64,000 nt of DNA from JAEUOS01 sp964470865 (GTDB taxonomy: Bacteria; Pseudomonadota; Gammaproteobacteria; Burkholderiales; JAEUOS01), in NCBI GenBank assembly GCA_964470865.1, contig CAYYFR010000004.1, forward strand, positions 1 through 64,000, given 5' to 3'. The stretch's first letter is position 1. Each line of letters starts with the position of its first letter. Position numbers and translations under genes: made by a program. The notes below the pieces were generated by a model that worked only from the letters and a program-made list of their open reading frames with translations, did no database searches and was not told the DNA's origin. Below are positions 18,888 to 26,631 of this stretch, piece after piece.

Positions 18888-18931
18888 TTTGCTCACTACG
18901 TTGAGTATTTTTACTCAACGTAGTGAGCAAA
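18888..18931. repeat. Perfect 20-bp inverted repeat, 4-base loop
   Basis: Bases 18888-18907 and 18912-18931 are exact reverse complements, separated by TTTT. The hairpin sits at the point where recognisable DUF4143 ATPase sequence stops. It has no T-tract after the stem on either strand beyond the loop, so it is not a standard terminator. It could be an operator, a transposon-related end or a deletion scar. Confidence 0.9.
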
Positions 18932-19093
18932 TCGAGAAACCACTTCGAGTGCCGGCCTCGAACGGATGTGCTCGGGCTGCGGACTCGGCCGAGCGGGACC
19001 ATGCACCGCAACCGTTTCGCGCGGTGCTACACTCATGCATTGCTATTGATCATCCGACCAATTAATCGCTGACCCGCAGCGCAAGGAGTCGCC

Positions 19094-20320
19094 GTGAACG
19101 CCATTCCCCTTCGCAAGCCCGCACCCGCCCAAGCCGCGCCGCTGCGCCTGACGGCCGCCCAGGCAAAGCAGGTTGCTACCGCCCTGGTGCCCAAGCTGGC
19201 CGAACGTGCGGCCGAAGCCGAGCGCTTGCGCCGCACGCCCGAGGAATCCATCGCCGACCTGCACAGCGCCGGGCTCATGCGCATGATGCAGCCGCTTCGC
19301 TTCGGCGGCTCCGAGCTCGGACTGGATGCGCTGATCGACGTGGTGCTGGAACTGAGCCGTGGCTGTGCCTCGACGGCGTGGGTGTTTTCCAACCTGGCTT
19401 CGCACGCCTGGAACATCGGTCAGTTCGAACTGCAGGCGCAACAGGATGTGTGGGATGCCAACCCCGAGGCGCTGGTCGCAACCGGGCTGGCTTTCCCCTG
19501 CGGCAAGGCCACGCCGGTGCCGGGCGGCTATCGCGTTTCCGGGCGCTGGCCGTTTGGCAGCGGGGTCGATGCCAGCCACTGGATGCTGGTAGGCGGCATG
19601 GCCGAGGTCGAGGGTGGCGCGCCACAGCGGCGTTTTTTCCTGGTGCCGCGCCCTGATTTCCAAAGCCTGGACAACTGGCACGCCTATGGGCTGGGCGGCA
19701 CCGGCAGCCACGATGTCGAGATCAAGGATGCCTTTGTTCCTGCGCATCGCAGCATGGTGGCCGAAGTGTTCGCTGCCGGGCAAAACGTGCCGGGTGGCAA
19801 GGTCTACGACAACCGCCTGTTTCAGATGCCCGCTTTTGCCGCCTTTGCCTACGTGTTGTCCTCGATCCCGTTGGGCACCGCAAAGGCGGCGGTCGGGCAA
19901 TTCATCGAAGGCATGCGAAAGCGTGCCGGCACCTACACCGGGGTGCGCGTGGCCGAGCTGTCATCGGTGCAGGCACGCATCGCCGAGGCGTCGGCTTGCG
20001 TCGAATTCGCCGAGGTGGTGCTGCGCCGCGACTGGCGCGAGCTTGAGGATGGCGTGATGGCGGGCGAGTTTCCGGGCATGGAAACCAAGCTGCGCTGGAA
20101 GCGCAACGTCGCTTTCGCCATGACTCTTGTGGTGCGCGCGATCGACGCGCTGATGCCGGCGGCCGGTGCCGGCGGCTTGTCGCTCAACCTGCCCCTGCAG
20201 CGCCAGTTTCGCGATATTCATGCGGCTTCGGCGCATATCGCGCTCACCTGGGACGTGCATGCGGCGGCCTACGGGCAGAGCGCGCTGGGCCTGCAGCCGC
20301 AAGGCGGGCTGCTGCTTTAG
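19094..20320 (+). CDS. Flavin-dependent monooxygenase, oxygenase component (acyl-CoA dehydrogenase fold)
   Basis: A 408-residue protein of the acyl-CoA-dehydrogenase-like hydroxylase group (HpaH/HsaA-type, two-component flavin monooxygenases). Signs are the N-terminal RRTPEESIADLHSAGLMRMMQP helix, GGCASTAW-like ELSRGCASTAWVF, VSGRWPFGSGVDASHWMLVGG and the C-terminal RDIHAASAHIALTWD, where true acyl-CoA dehydrogenases have the catalytic-Glu loop. The start is GTG at 19094 after AAGGAG. These enzymes use reduced flavin supplied by a separate reductase to hydroxylate aromatic or steroid-derived substrates; no reductase gene is adjacent. Substrate unknown. Confidence 0.82.
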   Translation: MNAIPLRKPAPAQAAPLRLTAAQAKQVATALVPKLAERAAEAERLRRTPEESIADLHSAGLMRMMQPLRFGGSELGLDALIDVVLELSRGCASTAWVFSNLASHAWNIGQFELQAQQDVWDANPEALVATGLAFPCGKATPVPGGYRVSGRWPFGSGVDASHWMLVGGMAEVEGGAPQRRFFLVPRPDFQSLDNWHAYGLGGTGSHDVEIKDAFVPAHRSMVAEVFAAGQNVPGGKVYDNRLFQMPAFAAFAYVLSSIPLGTAKAAVGQFIEGMRKRAGTYTGVRVAELSSVQARIAEASACVEFAEVVLRRDWRELEDGVMAGEFPGMETKLRWKRNVAFAMTLVVRAIDALMPAAGAGGLSLNLPLQRQFRDIHAASAHIALTWDVHAAAYGQSALGLQPQGGLLL

Positions 20321-20394
20321 GCCGACTGCAATGTCCTGCGTTTGCCGCAGTGACGCGCAGGGGCCGGGTGCGTACGTTTGCTTGTTGTCGTGAT

Positions 20395-21489
20395 TCAGGT
20401 TTCGCCGTAGCGTTTGAGCACGTCACGGTCGAACGCCAGGCCCAGCCCCGGTTTTTGCGGCACCGCAAGCAGGCCGCCACGCGGCAGCGGTACCTCTTCG
20501 AACAGACGGCACGACCAGGGCATGTATTCGACCGTCAGGCCGTTGGGGATAGCGGCGATCATGTGCACATGGATTTCCGGCAGCAGGTGGCTCACCACCG
20601 GCAGGTTGAAGGCTTCCGCCAGCGCGGCGATCTTCATCCACTGCGTGATGCCGCCGGCGCGCAGCACGTCGATCATCGGGATATCGACCGCAGCGGCCGC
20701 AAGCATGTGTCGAAACGGCGCCAGGCCGTAGACGTATTCGCCAGCGGCCAGTGGCGTGGCGAGTGCATCGGCGACGCGCGCCATACCAGTGTAGTCGTCG
20801 CAGGCCACCACGTCTTCCAGCCAGTACAGATTGAATTCCTCCAGGCGGCTGCCGATGGATATCGCCTGCCGCGCGTCCCAGCGCTGGTTGATGTCGCACA
20901 TGAGATCGATCTCCGGGCCGATTGCCGCGCGGATCTTGCGCGCGCGCTCGACCTCGATGGCGGGCGAGGTATGGCCTGGCAGGGCCAGTTGCATCTTCAT
21001 CTGCCGAAATCCACGCTCAACCAGGCATGCCGCCGAACGCTCCATGACATCGAGCGGAAAGGGGCGCATCAGGGCGCCGCTGGCATAGGTCGGAACGCTT
21101 TCCCGCAGGCCACCCAACAGTGTCGATACCGGCAGGCCGCAAGCCTTGCCCCTGATGTCCCACAGGGCGATGTCGATGGCCGCTAGCGCCAGGGTGTAGA
21201 TACCGCCCGGCCCGGCGGAGTTGGCCGCCGCCGCCAGCGTCGCAGCCACCCGCTCGGGATTGCGCGGGTCCATGCCGATGGCGAGCCTGCCCAGTGCATC
21301 GACCGCTGCCTTGAGGGTGCCGGTCAATGCGCCGCCGAAAAAGGTCAGGCCTACGCCTTGCAGGCCTTGGTCGGTGCCGACTTCCAGTGTCACGAAATCA
21401 TAGGTCGGGCCGAATGCCGGGGGGCCATCGGCCAGTGGTTCTTCGGCGGGCAGGCGGACGATATGCGATTCGATGCTGCTGATCTTCAC
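20395..21489 (-). CDS. Mandelate racemase/muconate lactonizing enzyme family protein
   Basis: A 364-residue enolase-superfamily enzyme. The N-terminal capping domain begins MKISSIESHIVRLP; the barrel domain shows ALAAIDIALWDIRGKACGLP, the catalytic KMQ lysine strand (FRQMKMQL), metal ligands in LMCDIN, WLEDVV and GEYVYG, and SHLLPEIHVH, where the catalytic His lies. The start codon is GTG at 21489, preceded by a strong GGGGAG. The fold abstracts a proton alpha to a carboxylate; the reaction here (racemase, dehydratase or cycloisomerase) cannot be named from sequence. No sugar-acid pathway gene is next to it. Confidence 0.87.
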   Translation of the reverse strand: MKISSIESHIVRLPAEEPLADGPPAFGPTYDFVTLEVGTDQGLQGVGLTFFGGALTGTLKAAVDALGRLAIGMDPRNPERVAATLAAAANSAGPGGIYTLALAAIDIALWDIRGKACGLPVSTLLGGLRESVPTYASGALMRPFPLDVMERSAACLVERGFRQMKMQLALPGHTSPAIEVERARKIRAAIGPEIDLMCDINQRWDARQAISIGSRLEEFNLYWLEDVVACDDYTGMARVADALATPLAAGEYVYGLAPFRHMLAAAAVDIPMIDVLRAGGITQWMKIAALAEAFNLPVVSHLLPEIHVHMIAAIPNGLTVEYMPWSCRLFEEVPLPRGGLLAVPQKPGLGLAFDRDVLKRYGET

Positions 21490-21633
21490 GGTGGTCTCCC
21501 CGAAAGCTGGTTATCTGGCTGCTGGCGCACCTTTGATGGCGCGCAGGCAAGTCAGTGCCCAAGCTTAGCAGGGGATGGCGTCGCGTATGCCGAGGGCGAC
21601 GCTGCGGGCCGAACGCATTTCTGCGTTTGCGCC

Positions 21634-22875
21634 TTAAACCGTCTTCAGTAGGCCGCTCAGGCGCGTATCGAACTTCGCCCCGGGAAACACATCCTGCAAC
21701 TGGCGCTCACCCACACCGAAGCTTGCGCGCAACACCTGGGCGAATACAGCGCGAAAATCGTGATGCACCGGCAGGTCGCGACCTTCGTTCAAGTTCGCCC
21801 GGGCCAGCCCCGACCACTGCCCATGCCAACGGCCGCCGTTGATGCGGTTGCCGATCAGCCACAGGGCGTTGCCGTGGCCATGGTCGGTACCGCGGGTGCC
21901 GTTCTCGACGGCGGTGCGACCGAACTCGCTGACTATCGTGATCAAGTCGCCGGGTTCGGAAAAATCGCGTCGCAATTGCGTCAAGGCTTGCGCCAGCCGG
22001 CCCAGATTCTGTGCCAGCAAGCCCGTGACGGCGCCCTGGTTGGCATGCGTGTCCCAACCACCGGCGGACAAGAAGCCCAGGCGCAGGCGGCGGTCGTTGC
22101 GCATCAGGGTACCCAGGTGTTGCGCGTCGAGCATCAGGCCTTCGGCACCGGTGGCACCGTTGTCGGCAGCGATGTTCTCGGCACTCAATTCCTGTGCGCT
22201 CATCATGCGGCTATCCGCACCCTGGCGGAAGGCCCTGGACATCTGGTCCTGGCCGGCATATAAATCCAGCAGCGCCTGGCGCGCGCGATCATTGCCGAGC
22301 ACGCCTTCGCGGGTGGCAGCCTGGCCCCTGGGGATCAGCCGCACCGCAGCCGGACCGGAAAGGATTTTCGGATTGGCTTCGCCCACACCAATCGCCAGTT
22401 GGGCGTTGGCGCCGCCGGCGCCGATCGACGCCAGAGTATTCAACCAGCCGCTGGGCGCATTGCTCTTGCCCGGCATGCCGATCTCCCAGTGGATCTGCGC
22501 TTCGAAATGCGAGCGCGTCGCGTCCGGCGAGCCGGCAGCGGGAATGAAGCCGAGCACGCCGCTTTGCCACAAAGGCAACAGCGGCGCGAGCGCCGGATGC
22601 AAGGCGAAGGTCTGGTCGAGCCGCAAGGCAGCTTCGGCGCTGCCGTCGGGTACGGGGATTGCGGTATGCGGGCGGCTGCGCGCATAGTCGGCATCGGCAT
22701 AGGGCACGGCCGCCGAGAGTCCGTCATAGGCGCCGCGCAGGAATACCAGGATCAGGCGCCCGTCTTTCAGGGGGGCCGCGCTCTGCGCCCAGGCGCGCGG
22801 CACCAGGCTGGCGCCGGCGACGGCAGCGAGAGTGCCCAGCAGTTGTCGACGATCGCGTGAGAAAGAGGTGGACAT
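21634..22875 (-). CDS. DUF1501 family exported protein
   Basis: A 413-residue protein with a twin-arginine-type signal (SRDRRQLLGTLAAVAGASLVPRAWA, cleavage about residue 30). The mature part shows RLILVFLRGAYDGLSAAVPY, then GWDTHANQGA and IVSEFGRTAVENGTRGTDHGHGNALWLIG, motifs of the alkaline-phosphatase-like DUF1501 family. It lies 13 bases downstream of a DUF1800 gene, the usual partner in many proteobacteria and planctomycetes; the two are cotranscribed and both are exported. The biochemical role is not established; a hydrolase on the outer side of the membrane is plausible. Confidence 0.9.
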   Translation of the reverse strand: MSTSFSRDRRQLLGTLAAVAGASLVPRAWAQSAAPLKDGRLILVFLRGAYDGLSAAVPYADADYARSRPHTAIPVPDGSAEAALRLDQTFALHPALAPLLPLWQSGVLGFIPAAGSPDATRSHFEAQIHWEIGMPGKSNAPSGWLNTLASIGAGGANAQLAIGVGEANPKILSGPAAVRLIPRGQAATREGVLGNDRARQALLDLYAGQDQMSRAFRQGADSRMMSAQELSAENIAADNGATGAEGLMLDAQHLGTLMRNDRRLRLGFLSAGGWDTHANQGAVTGLLAQNLGRLAQALTQLRRDFSEPGDLITIVSEFGRTAVENGTRGTDHGHGNALWLIGNRINGGRWHGQWSGLARANLNEGRDLPVHHDFRAVFAQVLRASFGVGERQLQDVFPGAKFDTRLSGLLKTV

Positions 22876-22888
22876 GATGGCGATCTTT

Positions 22889-24343
22889 CTACTTGTGCAT
22901 GAAGTCGGGGCTGGCCAGCATCAGGCCGGGACGCAAGGGCGCGGGTTCCCGGGCAATGCGGCTCTTCGTGGCAGGGCTCAGGAAGGCGTTGAGGAACAAC
23001 GGTTCTGCCGCCTGCCGCCCGAGCGCAATGGCGAAGTCCGCGCGCCGCGTCAGCGCCTCCGGTGCCAGCCAGGTGGCGGCATCGGTCTTGTAGCCGTCCG
23101 GGGTTTGCCAGCCATGCATGGCCTGGCCGGCGTTGGCCAGGAAGCCCAGCGCCAGGACCGACTCGCGACGCCCCTGCGCGCCACCGGTGGCCGCCAGCGC
23201 GGAGCAGGCGAAGTCGAGCGGCGTCTTGAACAGCGTCTGGTCGGCCTGCCAGAATTCGGGCGCTTCGATCAGGCTTCGCAGCACTACCCGTATATCGCCC
23301 TGGGAAGCGGAAAAACTGTGCGCGAGCCGGTCAATCAGCGCCGCGCCCGGCTGGTCTGATACGAAAAACGTGGCCAGGCGCGTGGCGATGCGGCGCGCGG
23401 TGGCCGGATGGCGTGCCAGCATGCGGATCGCCTCCTCGCCCTCGGCTAAGCCCAGGTTGCGAAAGGTCACGCCGAGCAGGCGCTTCTCGCCGCTGTCGTG
23501 AAATCGCTCGGCGAAGCGAAAGCCGGAAGGATGGTTCGGCGCCACCGTCCAGCCACTCAGAATGCGCGCCAGTTCATGCACATCGGTCTGGGTATAGCCG
23601 CCGTTTACCCCCAGGGTGTGCAGCTCCATCAGTTCGCGCGCATAATTTTCGTTCAAGCCACGCGCGCGACCCAGCGGGCCGGCGCTGCCCTCGGCCACGC
23701 TTTGTGCCTGGTCCAGATAAAACAGCATGGCCGGATGGCGGCTGCTGGCAAGCAAAAGATCCTCGAATTTTCCAAGTGCGTTGGGGCGGATCGCGTTGAC
23801 CACATAGTGGCCAGCGAAAGGCCGGACCGCGCCCTTGCCGATGAACACGTTCAGATGGTTGAACCAGAACTCGGTCATGCGCGCGAGCAAGGGGTTCTCG
23901 AACTCGGGCGCGCTGCAGGCTGCGATGCGCCAGGCGGCTGCCTCGCGCGCGGCGTCGCGGCTGAACCTGTCGTTTTCCATGTTCGCGGCGCCACGCAGGC
24001 CGGCTTCCTTCTTCTGCCCCTGATCCTTGGCCGCCTTGCGCGCTTCGCGCTCTTCCCTGAAGGCTTCGAAGATCCGCTCAAGCGGCAGGTTGAAATGCGT
24101 CAACTCGGCGGGCATCCGCGCCGGCTGGGTGCTTGCCCTGTAAGCGACTTCAATCTGCCTGAGGGCCCAGGCTCTGGCGCCGCCTTGCTGCGTGACGTCG
24201 GCCAACAGGGCTTCGGTGGGTCCGTAGCCCAAGCGCGAACTGGCGCGCCAGACCGGGTCTGCCGGCGTCTTGTCTTGCGCCTGCGCTGGAAACATCAGGG
24301 CACAAGTCAGCAGCAGGGCTGCGCGTTGGCGTGAAAACATCAT
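22889..24343 (-). CDS. DUF1800 family exported protein
   Basis: A 484-residue protein with a Sec signal peptide (cleavage near AQA-QD, about residue 22). The mature part has the family hallmarks SSRLGYGPTEALL, LARMTEFWFNHLNVFIGKG, ARGLNENYARELMELHTLGVNGGYTQTDV and LARILSGWTV. It is followed by the DUF1501 gene, with which it forms the standard two-gene unit. DUF1800/DUF1501 pairs have no agreed function. The upstream 150 bases to the next gene hold no other coding signal that I recognise. Confidence 0.9.
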   Translation of the reverse strand: MMFSRQRAALLLTCALMFPAQAQDKTPADPVWRASSRLGYGPTEALLADVTQQGGARAWALRQIEVAYRASTQPARMPAELTHFNLPLERIFEAFREEREARKAAKDQGQKKEAGLRGAANMENDRFSRDAAREAAAWRIAACSAPEFENPLLARMTEFWFNHLNVFIGKGAVRPFAGHYVVNAIRPNALGKFEDLLLASSRHPAMLFYLDQAQSVAEGSAGPLGRARGLNENYARELMELHTLGVNGGYTQTDVHELARILSGWTVAPNHPSGFRFAERFHDSGEKRLLGVTFRNLGLAEGEEAIRMLARHPATARRIATRLATFFVSDQPGAALIDRLAHSFSASQGDIRVVLRSLIEAPEFWQADQTLFKTPLDFACSALAATGGAQGRRESVLALGFLANAGQAMHGWQTPDGYKTDAATWLAPEALTRRADFAIALGRQAAEPLFLNAFLSPATKSRIAREPAPLRPGLMLASPDFMHK

Positions 24344-24496
24344 GTGAAATCCCGAAAAGACGCGGTGTTCCGATGCTAACGCCGTTCACGCGCCAAGGGT
24401 TGGCGGGTTGGCAGCGCAAAAGCGTAAGAAAACATTTCCGCCAGAAGACTGCGCCGCACCGCATTGGGGCGCGCGTTCAAACTGCTGCGCCGGGCT

Positions 24497-25651
24497 TCAG
24501 GGCCGCTGCGAGAAGGTGCGCTCGAACACGCCTTCGGCAATCCGGTTTTTCAGAATCTCGATCGAGCCGCCGGCGATCATCCAGCCGCGACAGCGCCGCA
24601 TGCAGTATTCGACCAGCGACTCCTGGCTATAGCCCAGGCCGCCCATCACCTGCATGGCTTCGCTCGCAACGTCGAACCCGGCCTGGTTGCAATAAGCCTT
24701 GGCGATGGCGGTATCCGATGGTGAAGGAAAACCGCCGTCGGCGTTGCAGGCGGCGCGATACAACAGCAGTTGCCCGGCATCGAGTTTCATTTTCATCTCG
24801 GCGAATTTCCATTGCAGCCCCTGGAACTCGCACAACAGGCGCCCGAACTGCTTGCGCTGCATCGCCCATTGCCGGGCTTCCTCGTAGGCGTAGCGGCCCA
24901 GGGCCAGGGAGCGCGAAGTGTTGCCGATGCGTTCGACGTTGAAGCCGGCGATCTGTTTCTTGAAGCCGCCTTCCTTGAGCACCACCATTTCGGGCGGCAC
25001 CAGCACATCGTCGAAATACAGCTGCGCCCATTCCTCGCCCGACATGAACGAGGAACGCTGGCCGAAGCGCACACCGGGCGCCTTGGTGTCGATCAGCACC
25101 GAGCCGATACCGCCCACGCCGGGACCGAAGCGCACATAGACCAACAGCACATCGGCATAGGGCGCATGGGTGGAAAACACCTTGGCCCCGTTGACCCGGT
25201 AGGCGCCGGCCTGTCGCGCGTCGGGGGTGGCGCTGGTGGCGAGGTCGGTCACCGCCGAGCCGGCCTCGGGCTCGGTCATGCCGACCGAGATCACGCCTCT
25301 ACCTTCGAGAATGCGGGTGAGATAGCGCTCCTTCTGCAGCGCCGTGCCGTACTCGGCAAACACGCGGATCGGCCCGAAACTGCCGGCCTGGATCACATCC
25401 GCACTGCGCGGGCAAACCGATGCCACCGCCTCGATCGCCAGCACCGCGTCCATCAGGCTGCCGCCCTGGCCACCGTCTTTCTCGGCGATGGTGATGCCGA
25501 GCAGGCCTTGCGCTGCCATCAGTCTGGCCACGTCCCATGGATAGTCGAGCGCATGGGCGCGCGCGCGCGCGCCGGCGCGCAGTTGCTTTTCGGCGAAGCG
25601 CAGCACCGAGTCGCGGAAGGCTTGTTGTTCTTCGCTGAGTCGAAAGTCCAT
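24497..25651 (-). CDS. Acyl-CoA dehydrogenase
   Basis: A 384-residue acyl-CoA dehydrogenase starting MDFRLSEEQQAFRDSVLRFAEKQL. The three domains are visible: alpha N-terminal, beta middle (SVGMTEPEAGSAVTDL, then VNGAKVFSTHAPYADVLLVY) and alpha C-terminal (RKQFGRLLCEFQGLQWKFAEM, EAMQVMGGLGYSQES). At the loop that carries the catalytic Glu in MCAD-type enzymes the sequence is AGGSIEI, so the base must sit elsewhere if the enzyme is active. It follows a Bug-type binding protein gene by 17 bases and ends the PrpD/CoA-ligase operon, which suggests oxidation of the imported acid after CoA activation. Confidence 0.9.
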   Translation of the reverse strand: MDFRLSEEQQAFRDSVLRFAEKQLRAGARARAHALDYPWDVARLMAAQGLLGITIAEKDGGQGGSLMDAVLAIEAVASVCPRSADVIQAGSFGPIRVFAEYGTALQKERYLTRILEGRGVISVGMTEPEAGSAVTDLATSATPDARQAGAYRVNGAKVFSTHAPYADVLLVYVRFGPGVGGIGSVLIDTKAPGVRFGQRSSFMSGEEWAQLYFDDVLVPPEMVVLKEGGFKKQIAGFNVERIGNTSRSLALGRYAYEEARQWAMQRKQFGRLLCEFQGLQWKFAEMKMKLDAGQLLLYRAACNADGGFPSPSDTAIAKAYCNQAGFDVASEAMQVMGGLGYSQESLVEYCMRRCRGWMIAGGSIEILKNRIAEGVFERTFSQRP

Positions 25652-25668
25652 GTCGTTTCCGGTTGTAT

Positions 25669-26631
25669 TCAGTCGAAGCGGGCGCCGGATGCGCGGATCA
25701 CGCGGCCCCATTTGTCAATCTCGGTGCGGATGTAGGCGCGAAACTCTTCCGGTGTGCTGCCCACCGCTTCCGCACCTTGTGCGATGAACTTCTCGCGCAC
25801 ATCGGCCAGCGTCAGCACCTTGACGGTGTTCTCGTGCAGTCTGGCGATGATCTCCGCAGGCGTTTTCGCCGGTGCCAGCAGGCCATTCCAGCTCGACACC
25901 TCGAAATCAGGCAAGCCCGCCTCGGCCATGGTCGGCACACCCGGCAGTTGCGCCAGGCGTTTGTCGGCCGCCACCGCAATCACCTTGAGCTTGCCGCCCT
26001 GCAGGTGCGCAATGGCCGACAAGGCGGTCTGGAAGCTCAGGTTGACCTGGCCGCCCAACAGATCGGTCATGGCCTGGGTGGCGCCCTTGTACGGAATGTG
26101 CACGATGTCGATGCCGGCACGCAGTTTGAGCAATTCACCGGCCAAATGCGGCGAGCCGCCGGCACCGCTGGAGGCAAAGGTGTACTTGCCCGGCGCACGC
26201 CTGGCCAGTTCGATCAGTTCCTTGAGACTTGCCACCGGCATCGAAGGATGCACTGCCAGCACCGAGGGCGCGCTCATGGCCTGGGTAATCGGCGTGAAGT
26301 CGCGCAGGGTGTCATAGCCCGGGTTCTTGTAGGCCGTCATGTTGGTGGCGTTGGCAATCGTGCCCAACAGCAGGGTATAGCCGTCGGGCGGGCTTCTGGC
26401 GACCAGCTCCGAGCCTATGTTGCTGGTGGCGCCGGGCTTGTTGTCAACGACTACCGGCTGGCCCAGCAACTCCTGCAACCTGGCGGCAATCGTGCGCGCG
26501 ACTATGTCGGTGGCGCCGCCGGGCGGGTAGCCGACGACGAGCTTGATCGGTTTCGACGGGTAGCGCGGCTCCTGCGCCGCCACGCTGGCCGCAAGCGTGA
26601 TTGCCACGCAAGGGATGATCCAGAACTTCAT
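25669..26631 (-). CDS. Bug/TctC-family tripartite tricarboxylate transporter receptor
   Basis: A 320-residue periplasmic solute-binding protein with a short signal peptide (cleavage near VAAQ, residue 20). Family signatures are YPSKPIKLVVGYPPGGATD, NKPGATSNIGSELVARSPPDGYTLLLG, the mid-segment IDIVHIPYKGATQAMTDLLGGQV and VPTMAEAGLPDF. Bug proteins bind carboxylates or similar small molecules. Its ATG overlaps the stop of the CoA ligase gene as ATGA. No TctA/TctB membrane genes are in the window, so it is an orphan receptor of the type numerous in Burkholderiales. Confidence 0.93.
   Translation of the reverse strand: MKFWIIPCVAITLAASVAAQEPRYPSKPIKLVVGYPPGGATDIVARTIAARLQELLGQPVVVDNKPGATSNIGSELVARSPPDGYTLLLGTIANATNMTAYKNPGYDTLRDFTPITQAMSAPSVLAVHPSMPVASLKELIELARRAPGKYTFASSGAGGSPHLAGELLKLRAGIDIVHIPYKGATQAMTDLLGGQVNLSFQTALSAIAHLQGGKLKVIAVAADKRLAQLPGVPTMAEAGLPDFEVSSWNGLLAPAKTPAEIIARLHENTVKVLTLADVREKFIAQGAEAVGSTPEEFRAYIRTEIDKWGRVIRASGARFD

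Noticed and set aside
18217..19065. A plus-strand frame through the 20-bp palindrome
   Set aside because: It is opposite the substrate-binding protein gene and the ATPase remnant, and reads low-complexity Arg/Gln-rich sequence.
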